The notes beneath the pieces were generated by a model. It saw only the letters and a list, made by a program, of their open reading frames with translations. It had not been told where the DNA came from and did not search any database. The position numbers and the translations under genes were made by a program. Below are positions 24,488 through 36,899 of a DNA stretch of 64,000 bases, piece by piece. The stretch's first letter is position 1. The number at the start of each line of letters is the position of its first letter. This DNA is from Torreya grandis (lineage: Eukaryota; Streptophyta; Pinopsida; Cupressales; Taxaceae): NCBI GenBank assembly GCA_037957365.1, contig JARHVA010000082.1, positions 1 to 64,000 of the forward strand. The letters run 5' to 3'.

Positions 24488-24680
24488 ATCGAGGTATTGG
24501 AAGGAGTGATATTAGGGATGAAGAGGGATGAGGAGGGAGTGATTGGGATAATGAGGGATGAAGAGGGAATGACTAGGAATGATAAAGGTTGAGGAGGGAG
24601 TGATTAAGGATAATGAGGTTCGATGAGGGAATGATTAAGGATGATGAGGGAATGATTAAGGATGATGAGGGACAATGGAA
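24488..24680 (+). repeat. GATGAGGG minisatellite, first block (copy A)
   Basis: Variants of 'gagggagtgattagggatgat' recur. The strand is purine-rich with almost no C. Equivalent blocks are 53695-53855 in B and 63025-63175 in C. Confidence 0.85.
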
Positions 24681-24897
24681 AAATCTTGAATTGTATTTAT
24701 ATATAGGTGTAATATTTATTATCTAGATGAACTTTGCTACCCCATGTGCACAAGACTAATTTTTTTGTTCCTTCCTACTAAATGGGCTTTAAATACATGA
24801 CTCAAATGAAAAGTACAGATGGACACTAAAAGATAGAACACTAAAAAGGAAATTACTTCCTATCAAATAGACACTTTTAGACATCTCGAATGGGCAT

Positions 24898-25061
24898 TGG
24901 GTACTAAAAGACAAAATGGGCATTGGGCACTATTGTAGATAAGGTCACATAGAGAATAAATAATGTCATCTTATATATAGATATGACTAAAAGACAAAAT
25001 GGGCATTGGGCAGTATTGTAGATAAGGTCACATAGAGAATAAATAATGTCATCTTATATAT
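24898..25061 (+). repeat. ~80 bp tandem duplication between minisatellite blocks
   Basis: A segment reading actaaaagacaaaatgggca, then ttgggca(c/g)t and ending tcatcttatatatag is present twice in a row. Copy C has one version (about 63400-63478). Copy B has lost the whole interval. Confidence 0.8.
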
Positions 25062-25855
25062 AGGATGATAATGGAGTGATTAAGGATGATGAGGGAGTGA
25101 TTATGGATGATGAGGGACTATGAGTGCTGATTAGCGAGTGTTTAGAGATAGTGAGGGTGTTATTAGGGGCTATGAGGGATGATAGGTCTGAGTGATTAGA
25201 GATGATGATATATGATGAGGGTCAATGAGGGAGTGATTAGGGATGATGAAGGATAATGAGAGATGATTAAGGAGTGTTTAGGGATGATGAGGGACAATGA
25301 GGGTCGATGAAGGTGTCGCTAGGGACTATGAGGGATGATGAGGTCCAATGAGGGATGGTGAGGTTCAATGAGGAAATTATTAGGGATGATGAGAGGCAAT
25401 GAGGAATGATGGAGTGATTAGGGATGATGAGGGTTGATGAGAGTGTGTTTAAGTAAAATTAAGGCTAATGAGGGAGTGATTAGAGAGGATTAAGGAGGAT
25501 GAGGGACAATGAGAGATGATGATGGTTTATGAGGGAATGATTAAGGATGATGACAATCGATGAGGGAGTGATTAAGGATAATGAGGAATAACGAGGGATG
25601 ATAACATAGTGATTAGGAATGATGAGGGAGGATAGAGACTAATGACAATATGATTAGGAATGATGAGGGAGTGATTAAGGATGATGAGGAATAATGAGCA
25701 CTGATAACATAGTTACTAGAAATGATGAGGGAAGATAGGGATCAAAGAAAATGTGATTAGGAATGATGAAGGATGATGAGGAATGATGAGGGTCAATGAG
25801 GGAGTGATTAGGGATGATGAGGGATGATGAGGGCTAATGAGGTAGGGTAGATTTT
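25062..25855 (+). repeat. GATGAGGG minisatellite, main block (copy A)
   Basis: About 800 bp of imperfect repeats on the theme 'gatgagggatgatgagggt' with 'gagtgattaggga' spacers. The purine strand is plus throughout. Equivalent blocks are 54015-54573 in B and 63508-64000 in C. The copy B/C junction lies inside this repeat, which makes it a candidate recombination site. Confidence 0.9.
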
Positions 25856-26400
25856 TGTTTTGAATATTCGTTAATTCATGAATATTTAATTTTGAGGAAT
25901 TTAATTTTGATGATTTTGGAGGCCTAGTACATAGGATCGAGTCCCCTAAAAATGAGAATGTAATATACTTTATTGGTCAATTCAGCAAACATTTATAAGA
26001 ATTCCATGGATAACCATCTAATTCACCTTATATATAGTAAATATGCTTCTATGAGTAACCATCCAATTTTCCTTCTTTTGTCAAAGGAAACTCTTTGATG
26101 GTATCAAACAAAGAACCATTAAACAAAGGAAACCATCTGACTATAACATATTAACAACCATCTATTTGTAGAATTTAAATAATTGATCAACAACCATCTA
26201 ATTACTTCCTTCCTACTACCGATCAATTGTAACCTTATTACCACTATGCCATCGATCAGTTGTATATTTACTACCATTGATCAGTTACATACTTCCTACC
26301 ACTGACAGGTTTCATACTTATTACCACTAATTGATATCATACCTCACTACCAACTATCTGACTGCATCACTTAAAATTGTTCGGTCACATAATTTTTTGT
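25856..26400. other. No gene; short ~29 bp repeats
   Basis: AT-rich DNA without a gene. At about 26205-26350 a unit near 'taccactgatcagtt' plus 'catactta' recurs about five times with changes. Confidence 0.6.
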
Positions 26401-26420
26401 TGTTTTGTGCATGGTAAAAT

Positions 26421-29124
26421 GGCATCTAGTGGTTATAGTAAAAGGGCATGCCAATTATCAAGAAAATCAAGCATATTATTTTATTTTAGAGAGCCAAAAA
26501 AGGCTCATGCAACCAACATGTACTCAAAATACAAGTAGTTATTAGGAAATTATTTTTTTTAATTTGCATTAAATTTGTTTTTAACCATGAAGAATAATAT
26601 CAAAACACTATTAGATGCAAAAATCCCCACTGATAATGATTATATTTCATAGCAAATCATTAATCATTATAACATGTCATAACCTAAATATTTTATTGAT
26701 GATGACATGCCACCATTTGAATATGTTCCTCTAGCTCTAAATGACAATGATGATGAAATTCAACTACTATAAGATATTTCTAGTTCTCATCAGACACCAA
26801 CTTTAGTTTAAAAATCCATGCATAAATTTTTGTGAAAGAAGAAAAGTAGAAGGATAGTTGGAAGGTCTTTTAAGGTCAACTGGGCAAAAAAAAATCCATT
26901 CATTGAACCCGTAGACCCAGAAAATGGTAATGATATTCCAACAAAATACAAATGTATATTGTGTAGCTGAAAACTAGGAAATGAACACATAATACAATTT
27001 AAGCTGGGGACATTTTAGAAAAATTATGGAAAAATATGTGTTAGTGAAGCACACAAATGGAAAAACAATAAGAACACACAAATGTAAAAATATAAAAGAA
27101 TACATGCATGTAAGATATGCACACGACTATGAAAATATTCAAAAACAACATGTTGAGAAAGGGGGAACAATTAAAAAAAATTGAAAAAGTTATGCAGTCC
27201 AATCTAAAGGCCAAATATATATATTTCTCTACTATATATCACATTTTAAAAAAGGGCAGACATATTTTTTATTTTTTAGATTATAGGATTTTATTTCAAC
27301 ATAATGGGTTTCTTGATATTCCACAATCACATTGATCAATAGCAGTGTTTGAAAAATAGAAAATTGTCTAGCAATGGTTGAGAAGAAGGATTTAAAATAA
27401 ATAATAATAAAAATTTAAAATATCATTTTCCATTGATGAAGTCATAGTAATTGACAACACATCATGAGTTTGCATGCATGTTTATACTTTTGAGAACTAT
27501 TCAAGGTAAACTTATCTATTAATTGTTCATAAAATGATATAAAATTGTAATTTTAAAAAATTTCACAAATTGATTGTATCTAATTTGAGAGCTAAAGTTG
27601 GGATAGGTGATTATGAAGTAGCTACAAAGTTAGCGTGTATTGGGGTTGATGGTGCATTAGTAATGCAGGGGCATAGAAATGGTCTTTGTATTTGACTTCA
27701 AATAATATTTACCCCATATATGATTCTAATTTATTCCATGGATCATAAGATGAATCTTGCACACAAAATTATTATCACATTTGGTAATGTTTCAAAAGTG
27801 GAAGAGTTCATTCTTGACTTGCATGATTATATGTCAATTCGTCCAAAAATATTTTTGGAGTTCTAAAAATTTGCAATTGAAGTAACTTTTGGTAAAAACT
27901 AGTAGAAAGATGTTGATACAAGATGAATTTTTATGTATGAGCCTGCATGCAGATTATTTGAATAATATTCATTATTGGTATGTTTTATGTATAAATACCA
28001 TAGGGAAGTTGATAGGCAAAAGATGTGTTGTACTATTTATTATATTTGGAAAAATTGTTGACATTGTGCAAAATTATCCCAATGTTGAAGGAAATCAATT
28101 ATTTAATGAAACATGCTTAAGAGAGATCCATATATAGTTTTGATTTCATATGGTTGAGAAAACCAGTATGTCAATCTATAGATATATTATAAATGTGGAA
28201 TGAAAACTTCTACGAACCTATTTTTAGGAGTTGGTAGATTTTGACAAATTTTACGAATCATGAAAGCTATTTGAAATTCAATATGAATGATCATCTTTGT
28301 GTCATCATTAACGGCAAAGAGATGCTAATGCACACTTTCAACAAAAGACTTGATTTTGTGGGAGCTAAAATTAAAGAAGTGTTTGTAACATGTCTTCTAT
28401 ACAATACTATTATATATGAAATGTGGATAAAATTGAGTATAATTTTACAAAATTTATCTACTGAGATCAAAGATTATTTTCAAAAGGATGATTTTTTGGA
28501 GGCCATGGGAGTTGTAAGTCCCATTTTTTGAAACAATGATAATGGTCAATAGATGATGAACAATTTATTTCAAAAATACATGGGTTCTCTTATTAAGCAT
28601 TTCATTAAATTTGTAAAGGTCAATGGTGATGAAATTAAAGGTATTTTTCAAAAGGATTTACTAATGTCTCAATCAACATATTTTGGAATTACAATGATTG
28701 ATCAATATCGGTCTCTAAATGAACCAACAAAAAAAGGTGCAATTACATGGTTATGGAAAAAAAATTATCTTAGTAACATCTTACACAAAAATATTAGTGA
28801 ATATTTCTGACTATATAAACTTTGTCAAACAATGATTATGGGCTCAATGGAAGATGAAAGAGTATTTAGTGCATTATCTTTCATTAAGTCAAAAGTTTGA
28901 AACATATTAGATAAAATCTAGAGACTTTCTTGAGATTATGTGTTTCACATTATCCTATGGACATGTTTCCTTATGTAAGAGCTCTTGTAACATGGAGTCC
29001 TCTTACTGAAATAATAGGCATTGGTAATACAATGAACAATAAAGAGGATATAAATATTGAGACCGAATGTGGTATTGACACAATAAATGCAAATATCAGT
29101 TATAATGAGCAAGTTTGTCAATGA
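26421..29124 (+). pseudogene. hAT-type transposase remnant
   Basis: Plus-strand pieces are collinear with plant hAT transposases of the kind related to ZNF862-like proteins. Near 26870-27060 is a BED-like region, WAKKNPFIEPVDPENG then TKYKCILCS. Near 27600-27690 is GDYEVATKLACIGVDGALVM then QGHRNGLC, matching the D-G-A-x-V-M-x-G-x-x-(N/T)-G core with a catalytic-type Asp. It is followed by a decayed HCMAHRxNLA element (YSMDHKMNLAHK). Near 28857-29000 is EDERVFSALSFIKSKV then LRLCVSHYPMDMFPY, the C-terminal dimerisation (hATC) segment. Stops and frameshifts separate the pieces, so it is inactive. Terminal inverted repeats and an 8 bp target duplication were not found. Confidence 0.7.
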
Positions 29125-29349
29125 TTGTTTCAGCTACTCGAGTTATAGTTTGATATTTATTGCAATTATCATTTTCTGAAATCCAATTTCATATCTTGTT
29201 TGATATTGTAAAACATTTAAATATTGAATTCATAAAAAATATTGATAGCATTGTGATTTACTTAATAGATGTTTATTATTACCCTCTGAAACGTTGATGA
29301 TAGTAAATTGTTATATAGTTTTATTGGAAAGTCTATTCTAATATAGAAG

Positions 29350-29790
29350 ACAATATATTGTGTATATGCAAACTCCTACTTAAATATTTGTTAGTGCACA
29401 ATTCTCCCAACTAAATTTATGTTATAAACATCTACCCCTAACTTTCTAGGAGTGATACTAAGTACATGGGATGGTGATATGTCTCACCATATAAATGCAT
29501 ACACCAAAAAATGTCTTTTAATATATTTCTCAAATATCCCTTATGATTCAAATAAGATCACAAAAATAAAAATGTTTGTTCTAACAATAAATATGATTAC
29601 TTTTGGAAATAGAAATACATTAATACTTTTTGAAAATAATCTTATTAATAATTTAAAACAATTTTTTAAATAATATTATTTAATATTGATAGCAATTTAT
29701 ATATTAGTAATAACTAATATTAATTTTCATAAAAGATAACAAAATTTTTTTCCCCATATTATATTCACATATAGGGATATTGCAACTTAG
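29350..29790. repeat. Fragment of the R repeat family (R3)
   Basis: It matches R1 (about 8105-8500) and R2 (about 10365-10765). Landmarks are 'ttagtgcacaat', 'ctttctaggagtgatact', 'aaatatcccttatgattcaa' and 'atattcacatatagggat'. It lies just downstream of the hAT remnant, in the same orientation as R1 and R2. Confidence 0.7.
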
Positions 29791-29833
29791 TGCACTACCA
29801 ACTGTTTGACTAAATGGTTCAAGATTGCAAAGT

Positions 29834-29975
29834 GGTGAGAGCATTCAAACTGAGGTTATTCATAAAATGGTGAGAGTGTGGCTTAGGTTGCTCACAAAAT
29901 GATGAGAGTGTGGCTTAGGTTGCTCACAAAATGCCGAGAGCATTTAAACTTAGATTGCTTGAAAAATAGTGAGAA
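29834..29975 (+). repeat. ~35 bp tandem repeat, about 4 units
   Basis: The unit reads 'atggtgagagtgtggctta' then 'ggttgctcacaaa'. Two units are nearly identical, and the outer ones are more diverged. Confidence 0.8.
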
Positions 29976-30560
29976 TACTGGGAAAAGGGTGACTGAGATG
30001 ACCTCAATAGTATTGAGAATTGCCTACATAGTCCCATAATAGGACCTCAAGTCACTATATTTCCACCCTTACAGCGGAGGAATTTAACTAGTGCAGCAAT
30101 CAATTCAAGCAAAACAAGCACAGTTGGTAAAAAGACATAGTATGACATAGGAAGTGGCAAGTTGGTACGTCAAGGTTTAATGTTGCCTCTAGTTTTCCCA
30201 TATATGGTTATAAATAGGACACAAAGGCATGGATCAATGGTACTAACTTGCTCAAAGGTGGTTATAATTAGTAGCAAGACTGGTGGTAAGAAAGGACTCA
30301 TAAATGAAGAATGCAATTGCCAAAACTTCTATCACACTATCCCAAGATACATTCCCTATTTGAAATAATTAAACCAACTGATGAACTAATTAGATACCTT
30401 GATGCTAAAGGTATGTAATAATGATGAAAACCAAGGTCAAATAGGCTAGGCTTTTAGAACACACTGGGTTGATAGGTCAGAACTGGACAGTGGATACAAC
30501 AAAAGAGGATAAATAAGAATGGTATGTGTACAAAGAAAAAAAGTGACAAAAAGGCATAAC
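29976..30560. other. Spacer without a recognised gene
   Basis: Only short unrecognised frames, the longest being 68 codons at 30162-30368. If the gypsy-2 element were complete, its 3' LTR would lie about here, but I found no match to the right end of the element. Confidence 0.5.
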
Positions 30561-30599
30561 TAAATTGGTCGTTACAAATAATACACCTTAGCATTGAAG

Positions 30600-31760
30600 C
30601 ATAGTACTACTTGAGATGAATAATATTCATTGGATCTAGAATTTTGTCATCGTCTGGCATGGCAAGCCTGTATGCTCTTGATCCATAATCTGGAGTGATG
30701 ATGAAAGGTCCTATCTAGTTTGGTTTGAATTTTAATTTATGTTTCTTCTCGACCATGGTATTCTTTTAGTTTTATTTAGAACAAGATCACCAAGTTCAAA
30801 TGTTCTATACTTCACATGCCAATTATAGTGGCCTTTGAGTCGATTCTGATATATTTGAAGATTGTTGAGTTTAGTCATGTGTTTCTCATCTAGTAGGTCT
30901 AGCTCTTACAGGTGAGCTACCCGATAGTCATGATCATCTAGGACATACTTGAAAGAGATGCATAGTGAAGGTAATTTGACCTCAATGGGAAGGTTGGCTT
31001 CAATACCATAAACAAGTGAGTATGGGGTGGCTCATGTGGGGGTAAGATGATTGGTATGGTATACCCAAAGGATAGGGAGTATATAGAGGTACCCATCATG
31101 ACTAGCATCATTGATAATATTTTTGAGAATATTGACAATGGTTTTATTGGATGCCTTAGCCTGGCTATTACCTTGAGGGTAACATGTTGTAGAAAAATTG
31201 GGTGATGTTGTATTTAGTACATAACTAGTCTACATCTTTGTTCTTGAATGATCCTCCTTTATTAGATATAATGTTAGATGGGATATCGTAGTGGTAGATG
31301 AGATGGTTGAAGATGAATTTGGAAATTTTCTTTCCAATCATGTAGGTGAGGGGTATAACTTCAACCCGCTTAGTGAAATATTCGATGGTGGTAAGGATAT
31401 GTTTATGGCCATAAGATGAAGTGGGGTTAATCTTTCCAATGAGGTCAAGTCTCCATGTAGAAAATAGTCATAGTGTCAACATTGATTTTAAAGTTTTTAT
31501 TAGGGCATGAATCAAATTACCATGCCATTGACATTTGTCACATTTCTTTACATATGCAGTGGCATATGTATCCATTATGGGCCAATAATAACCAATATGC
31601 AAGAGCTTTTTGGATAGGACTACCCCACTAGAATGGGCTCCACATAATCCTTCATGAATTTATCTTAATGCTAATGTAGACTTTGTTGAAGTTAAACAAT
31701 GAAGCAAAGTTCCATCAAAACTATGATGGTAAAGAGTGGATCCAAGTATAATAAGTTAAA
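30600..31760 (-). pseudogene. gypsy-2 integrase remnant
   Basis: Core pieces on the minus strand include ITTIEYFTKRVEVIPL (first catalytic Asp region, here lacking a clear D) and IISNKGGSFKNKDVD at about 31226-31270. The family reads IxSDNGxxF there, so the second catalytic Asp has become Asn. The later region, 30800-31150, reads SHDGYLYILPILWVYHTN, then ATPYSLVYGIEANLPIEVKL and LELDLLDEKH, YQNRLKGHYN and KYRTFELGDLVL. These match the post-core integrase segment of plant gypsy elements (TGxTPYSLVYGxEAVLPxEV and FxxGDLVL). Inactive. Confidence 0.8.
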
Positions 31761-31780
31761 TGATGAATGAAGGATTTGGT

Positions 31781-32749
31781 TTATTTTTGAGATAGGTTAG
31801 ATGGAAAAAATTGGTCATGAAGATAGTTGTAAAGGTCTAAGTACCAGTTAGAATTAGGACCAACAATATCGCAAATCATGGCAATGATTGAAGGTTTGTG
31901 AGCTGGTGCTAAAAAATTCTCAATGAGGGAATGATACTCTTTAGCTTTATCTATTTGTGGAATTAGAGGGCCAATAGTAGCCATGGCATCTATAGTTCTG
32001 TTACTATCCCTTGGTATATGATCAAACCAAATGTTGACAATTTGCTTTTTAAGAGTGTCAACCATGGCTTTATATGCAACCAGCTTGTCATCTTTGGTCT
32101 AAAAATGATCTGTGACCTGATTGATGATTAACTAAGAATCACCATAAACTTGAAGATGAGATATATTCTAATACACTACTTGTCAAAATATTACAACAAG
32201 TGCTTCATACTCAGCCATGTTTTTTGTATAAGGAAAGCAAATTTTGAATGATTTAATGATTAGATCCCCCTATGGTGTAATAAATAATAGGCCTGGCCCT
32301 AATCCATGCACAGTGAATGATCCATAAAATTATAGCTTCCAAGGCTACTCCTTAAGGGGTGTATCAATAATGGTCATGATGGATTCTTCAAGAAATGGAA
32401 ACTTGAGTGGTTGTGTGTCCATGAAAGGTGCTTCAGCAAGTCGATCTACAAGAACTTGTCCTTTGATTACTTTCTGATTAACATACTCTATGTCAAACTC
32501 ACTAAGAAGCATGATCCATTTATCCAGTTTGCCATGTAAATCTATTTTAGATAGTAGATACTTGAATGGATCTAATTTTAAAATGACCATAGTTTTATTA
32601 TTCAACATGTAATGACATAGTTCCTGAGCTGTAAAAACCATGGCTAGACAAGCTTTTTCAATAGGTGCATAGTTATGTTCATATGCAACCAAGGTATGAC
32701 TTAGGTAGTAAATAGCATGATCCTTTCCATTTTCATCATGTTGAGCCAA
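31781..32749 (-). pseudogene. gypsy-2 RNase H remnant
   Basis: Minus frame 32345-32749 begins MAQHDENGKDHAIYYLSHTL, then EHNYAPIEKACLAMVFTAQE. These match the RNase H-like domain of gypsy polymerases (QxDExGKExxIYYxSxxL, then YxxxEKxCLALVxAxxxLRHY). Frame 31781-32065 has IWFDHIPRDSNRTIDAMATI, corresponding to the second RNase H module (xVPRxxNxxADALA). Stops separate the two. Confidence 0.8.
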
Positions 32750-33185
32750 GAGTTACCCTAGAGCATAATCAGTAGCTAATAGGTATAATAAGAATGGCTT
32801 TCCTGGCATAGGAGGTAATAAAACAAGTGGATTGACAAGATAATCTTTAACTTGTTGAAAAGCTATTTGGCAGTGATCATCCCAGTGAAATGAAACTCCT
32901 TTCTTCAAAAGGTGCGTAAATGGATGTCACATGTCTACTAACTGAGAGGTGAAGCATCAGATGGACTGGATCTTACCTTACAAATTATGAAGTTACTTCA
33001 AATTAGTTGGTGGCGGCATCTCGATTATAGCATGGACTTTAGCTGGATCAACTTCAATACCTCTACAAGACATGATGAAGCCCAGTAATTTACCTAAAGT
33101 TACACCAAACACACATTTATTTGGATTTAGTTTGACTTTATACTCTTATTTTCTTTCAAATATCTTACACAACACTGTTGGATGG

Positions 33186-34043
33186 TCAGCTTTGATCTTT
33201 TCCTAATATGTCATCGACATAGTCTTCAAGAATATCATGCATCATATCATGGAATATGGCAGTCATGGCTCTTTGATATGTAGCTCCCACATTTTTAAAT
33301 CCAAATGGTGTCACCTGATAAAAAAATGTTCCCCATGGAGTGGTGAATGTTGTTTTATATTGATCTTTTGGTGTTATTTTGATCTGATTATATCTTGAAA
33401 ATCCATCCATAAGTGAAAGCATTTCATAACCTACCGTGGAGTTGACAATCATGTCAATATTAGGCAAGGGAAAATCATCTTTAGGACAATATTTTTTGAT
33501 GTCTTGAAAATCAATACAAAATCTTATTCCTTCAGGGTTTTTGCTAACAGGTATTACATTAGATATCCATTCTGAATAGTCAATGGATCAAATACATCCT
33601 TCTTCTAAGATTTTTTCCAACTCTTTCTTTACCAATAGAAAAATGTGAGGATGTATATTACATTGCTTTTATTTTACTGGTTTGGCATAAAGATTAACCA
33701 CAAGGTTGTGCAGAACCAAGGTGGGGTCTAATCCTGGGATGCCAGAATAGGCCCATGAAAATATATCCACAAACTCTCTCAATAGAGCTGTAAAAATGTC
33801 GCATTCCTCCTCAGTGAGGGATGCACCTAATTTTATGCATTTTAGGTATGATGAATTCTTAATATTTACCTCCATTGTATCTTTGACTAGAAGGGTTGAA
33901 CTATAATTTAGGATAGTAGGTAGCAACTTAAACTGTTGGAATATGTTAGGGTCCTTTGTTAGGACTTGCTCTTTAACTTCTCCTATGCATGATGAATTTG
34001 AGTCTCCTAATGGAATATTAGGCCACGTAACAAAAATAGTCAA
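33186..34043 (-). pseudogene. gypsy-2 reverse transcriptase remnant
   Basis: The upstream frame 33669-34043 has ASLTEEECDIFTALLREFVD then IFSWAYSGIPGLDPTLVLHN, the linker that precedes the polymerase in this lineage. Frame 33186-33467 contains MLSLMDGFSRYNQIKI, YKTTFTTPWGTFFYQVTPFG and the active site YVDD (33210-33221). Between the frames the finger domain is shifted by frame changes (33470-33660). The catalytic Asp residues are kept, but no full-length protein is possible. Confidence 0.88.
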
Positions 34044-35419
34044 AAATTCTTGGAGACTTTGATCAAATACTTATTATTTCTCAAAATTGAACTTAGATCT
34101 ATGGACAAGTTCATCGTTGGTGGTCTCTTGGTCTAAATTCAAAGAAGAATGAACAGCCCCATCTAATGGTGCCTAAAACATGTTTTCACCACTAGACTAG
34201 CCTTTATCTTTACTTTTTCCTTGACCAGAAAGAGCCTCAAAGAGGTTTTCACTTTGGGACCTTGATGTTTTATTTATTTTTTTTTGGCTAAAGGTGTTCA
34301 ATCGCTCTTCAAAAGAGCCTATAGGATCCAATGTGATTGAGAATCTTGATTTATGATCTCCCAATGGAACATTGTCTCTAAGGCCTAAGAAATCACATAA
34401 TTCCTCATCATTCTAGAACTCATCAATTGAAAAAATAGAATCTTGTTGGTCCTAATCTATAAATTGGTGATAATATAATGGCAATGGATTGTGATGAATG
34501 GCTTGGGTAAGGGTACATATGGCATTGTTATCAAATAGGTTGGTTTAAGCTAGGTTATCAAAGGTGAGGATATGGTCAGACTTTGCTTCACTATCGGCAT
34601 CATCATCACTAGTCATTGGTGATGGAGTTTGAATAAATTATGTGGGGTCACCACTAGGTGGTTTAAATCCAAGTCCGTAAGGTCTTTCATACTTAGTCAT
34701 GGAAATTAGCTTGATGGTTCCTTATTGATTTAGTCTGAGGCCTCTTCCTTTATAATTGTGATGCTCCACGATCCTGTTGGGAATATGATACTTTACACTT
34801 TGATAAAAATCAACTTGGTCATCATTATATAACCATGATTCATTCCTTTCAAGAGGGTCAAGTCATAGTCTAGATGTTGGCACAAATGTGACAGGTCCCT
34901 TATCTTTGTTCTTTTATTGACAATGCATATGTGGAATGACTTTAGGTCACCCAAAGGTTTTTGGATTTTGAGGAAGATTGGTGATATGAAACATATCATG
35001 CATCACATATTCTACTAGTCCTTTATCTAAAATTGTGAAATGATTGGAAGCTTCAGGAGGTGGCATGTGAGAAAAGGAATCCAAGGTATTAGGATCTATG
35101 CAATTATCTGATGAAAGATTAATAAGTATAGCCTTTCCTTTATCCTACTTGAAACTTGGATTCATGTTGTACTAATAATTATAGCTTTGAAAATTGGATT
35201 TAAGATGCTTGCAGTGTTCATATGGGTGTAAATCTCTTGGAATACTCACCTTCATCCCTGAGAGGAAAAACTTAATACATTGATGCAGTGTTGATGCGAC
35301 TGCACCAATCTCATGTACCAAGGCCTACCTAGAATCATGTTGTATGATAAGCTTTGATAGTTATTATTTCTAGCTAGAGATCTATCATTGTTTACCCAAG
35401 AAGCTTGATGAGCTTGAGA

Positions 35420-35460
35420 AACACTATGTTGAGGTCAGATCCATTGTCTATAAGGACACA
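35420..35460 (-). pseudogene. gypsy-2 aspartic protease active-site remnant
   Basis: The minus strand reads VLIDNGSDLNI. Retroelement proteases have VLIDxGSxxN(I/L) here, with D-(S/T)-G as the usual triad. The middle residue is Asn in this copy. The reading then meets a stop after about 13 further residues. Confidence 0.6.
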
Positions 35461-36899
35461 TTTCACTTTATTCCATCTGATACAAACTTATATGTAAAAT
35501 GGGTTATTATGGAGTGGGCCAAGGGAAGACATATCACTTTGGTTGAATGTGATTTGTTGGGCTGAAGTTGTGTGTCCAACCAAAGTTTGAAATTTATTAG
35601 GGGATATGTCACTAGCAACAATAGACTAGGTCAAAAACTCATTTAGTATTTTTTTTATGGATTATTGACATTCGTAGCAAATCCAAAATATAAATTTGTG
35701 CTAGTGTCTTCTACAATTATTCCAAAATATCAAACTTCTTGTCTTGGTCAGTAATGAATGGTTTATTCTGAGGCTGAATAGTTGGTTAGATGATAAGCAA
35801 AGTGGTGGATGGTTGTGGGCATAAGATAGTAATTTTTGACCTATAAGTTGTGATTGCACAATCAGGATTAAATAATAGACCATTATTACTAACTGATGAT
35901 GTGAATGGTGTGGGACCAAATAGGACAAGTCTCAGTTGTTGATCCACTTGCATGTGGTCATGTGGCAAGAACAAGTTGTCGCTATAAGATCTAAAAGTGG
36001 AAGTCCTAGTTTGTTGGTTTGCCTATATGCACTTCCAAGTCAAAGAATTATTATCCATGTGATTTAGTTGAATATTATTGTTTAGTAATGGTCTAGGTTG
36101 ATTAGTGCTTGGTCTAGGATTAATGGAGATGGAATTAATGCTACCCCTTGAAACATGACCTACAACCCTATTGTAGTCATGTGCAACTGCATGGTATATT
36201 TGTTTGTTGTTACCATTCTAACCTTAGTTTTATCCATTGTTTTGTCATTGTAGATTCTCCTACTAATTTTTTTGGTTCTGCTAGTTCATCCTTTGATTTT
36301 GATACTGCACTGGTTGTTGTTGTTGATTGTTCTACTGCTATTGATTGTTATGTTGGGGAAAGGAGTTTTGATAAATCCCAAGAGTTTGATCATAAGTGGA
36401 AGCACAATTATCTAATTTTATCTCCCTATTCTCCAACATGTTCTTAATTAAATGCTTGATTTGGACACATCTTCATATATTATGCCCATTAACCTGATGA
36501 TAGTCATAAAATTCATTTTTATGGTGCCAATTAGGGTAAGAAATGGCTTGTGAATAATGTTTTGGTACGGGCCAACTAATCAGATTAGTGACAATAAGCT
36601 TGACAAATATAGACTCAATAGGTTCTCCTAGGTCACTAAAGACACGATGTGTAGGGATGGTTCTTTTAGGAGGAGGGGTTTACAATGGTAAAGACTGTTA
36701 TATTTGTTGTGCAAGTTTTGGTTATTGTAGTTACGTCATTAGTTAGAGAGATTTTTAGGTAGGAGAAAGCTAAGAAGGTGGTGTAAATGATGTCTGCATA
36801 GTTTGGATATGATGATATTTGGTTACACCATTTCCCACAACATTCCTATTTCAATTGAATTTCTTTGATCTTTCTTGCTTATTGGCCTATGTCAGTTGT

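Larger units (their letters stand above)
15854..25855. repeat. Composite ~9.7 kb tandem unit, copy A
   Basis: It matches copy C (54574-64000) throughout, and copy B (43201-54573) from 17006 onward, in the same orientation. The left edge is set where A and C begin to agree (ttatcttcagtattttct). Order of contents: LINE ORF1 remnant, AT-rich non-coding DNA, telomere-like hairpin, 65-codon ORF, P450-like fragment on the minus strand, AT-rich DNA, ACCTAC-type repeats, GATGAGGG minisatellite. About 94% identity to C over the 65-codon ORF. No terminal inverted repeats, LTRs or helitron ends were seen. Confidence 0.85.

Noticed and set aside
24488..25855. CRISPR-like array
   Set aside because: The repeats are short, imperfect and without unique equal-length spacers, and the genome is eukaryotic.
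15854..25855. The tandem unit as a helitron or LTR element
   Set aside because: No TC..CTRR ends with a hairpin, no Rep/helicase, no LTR pair, primer site or polypurine tract could be found at the unit edges.
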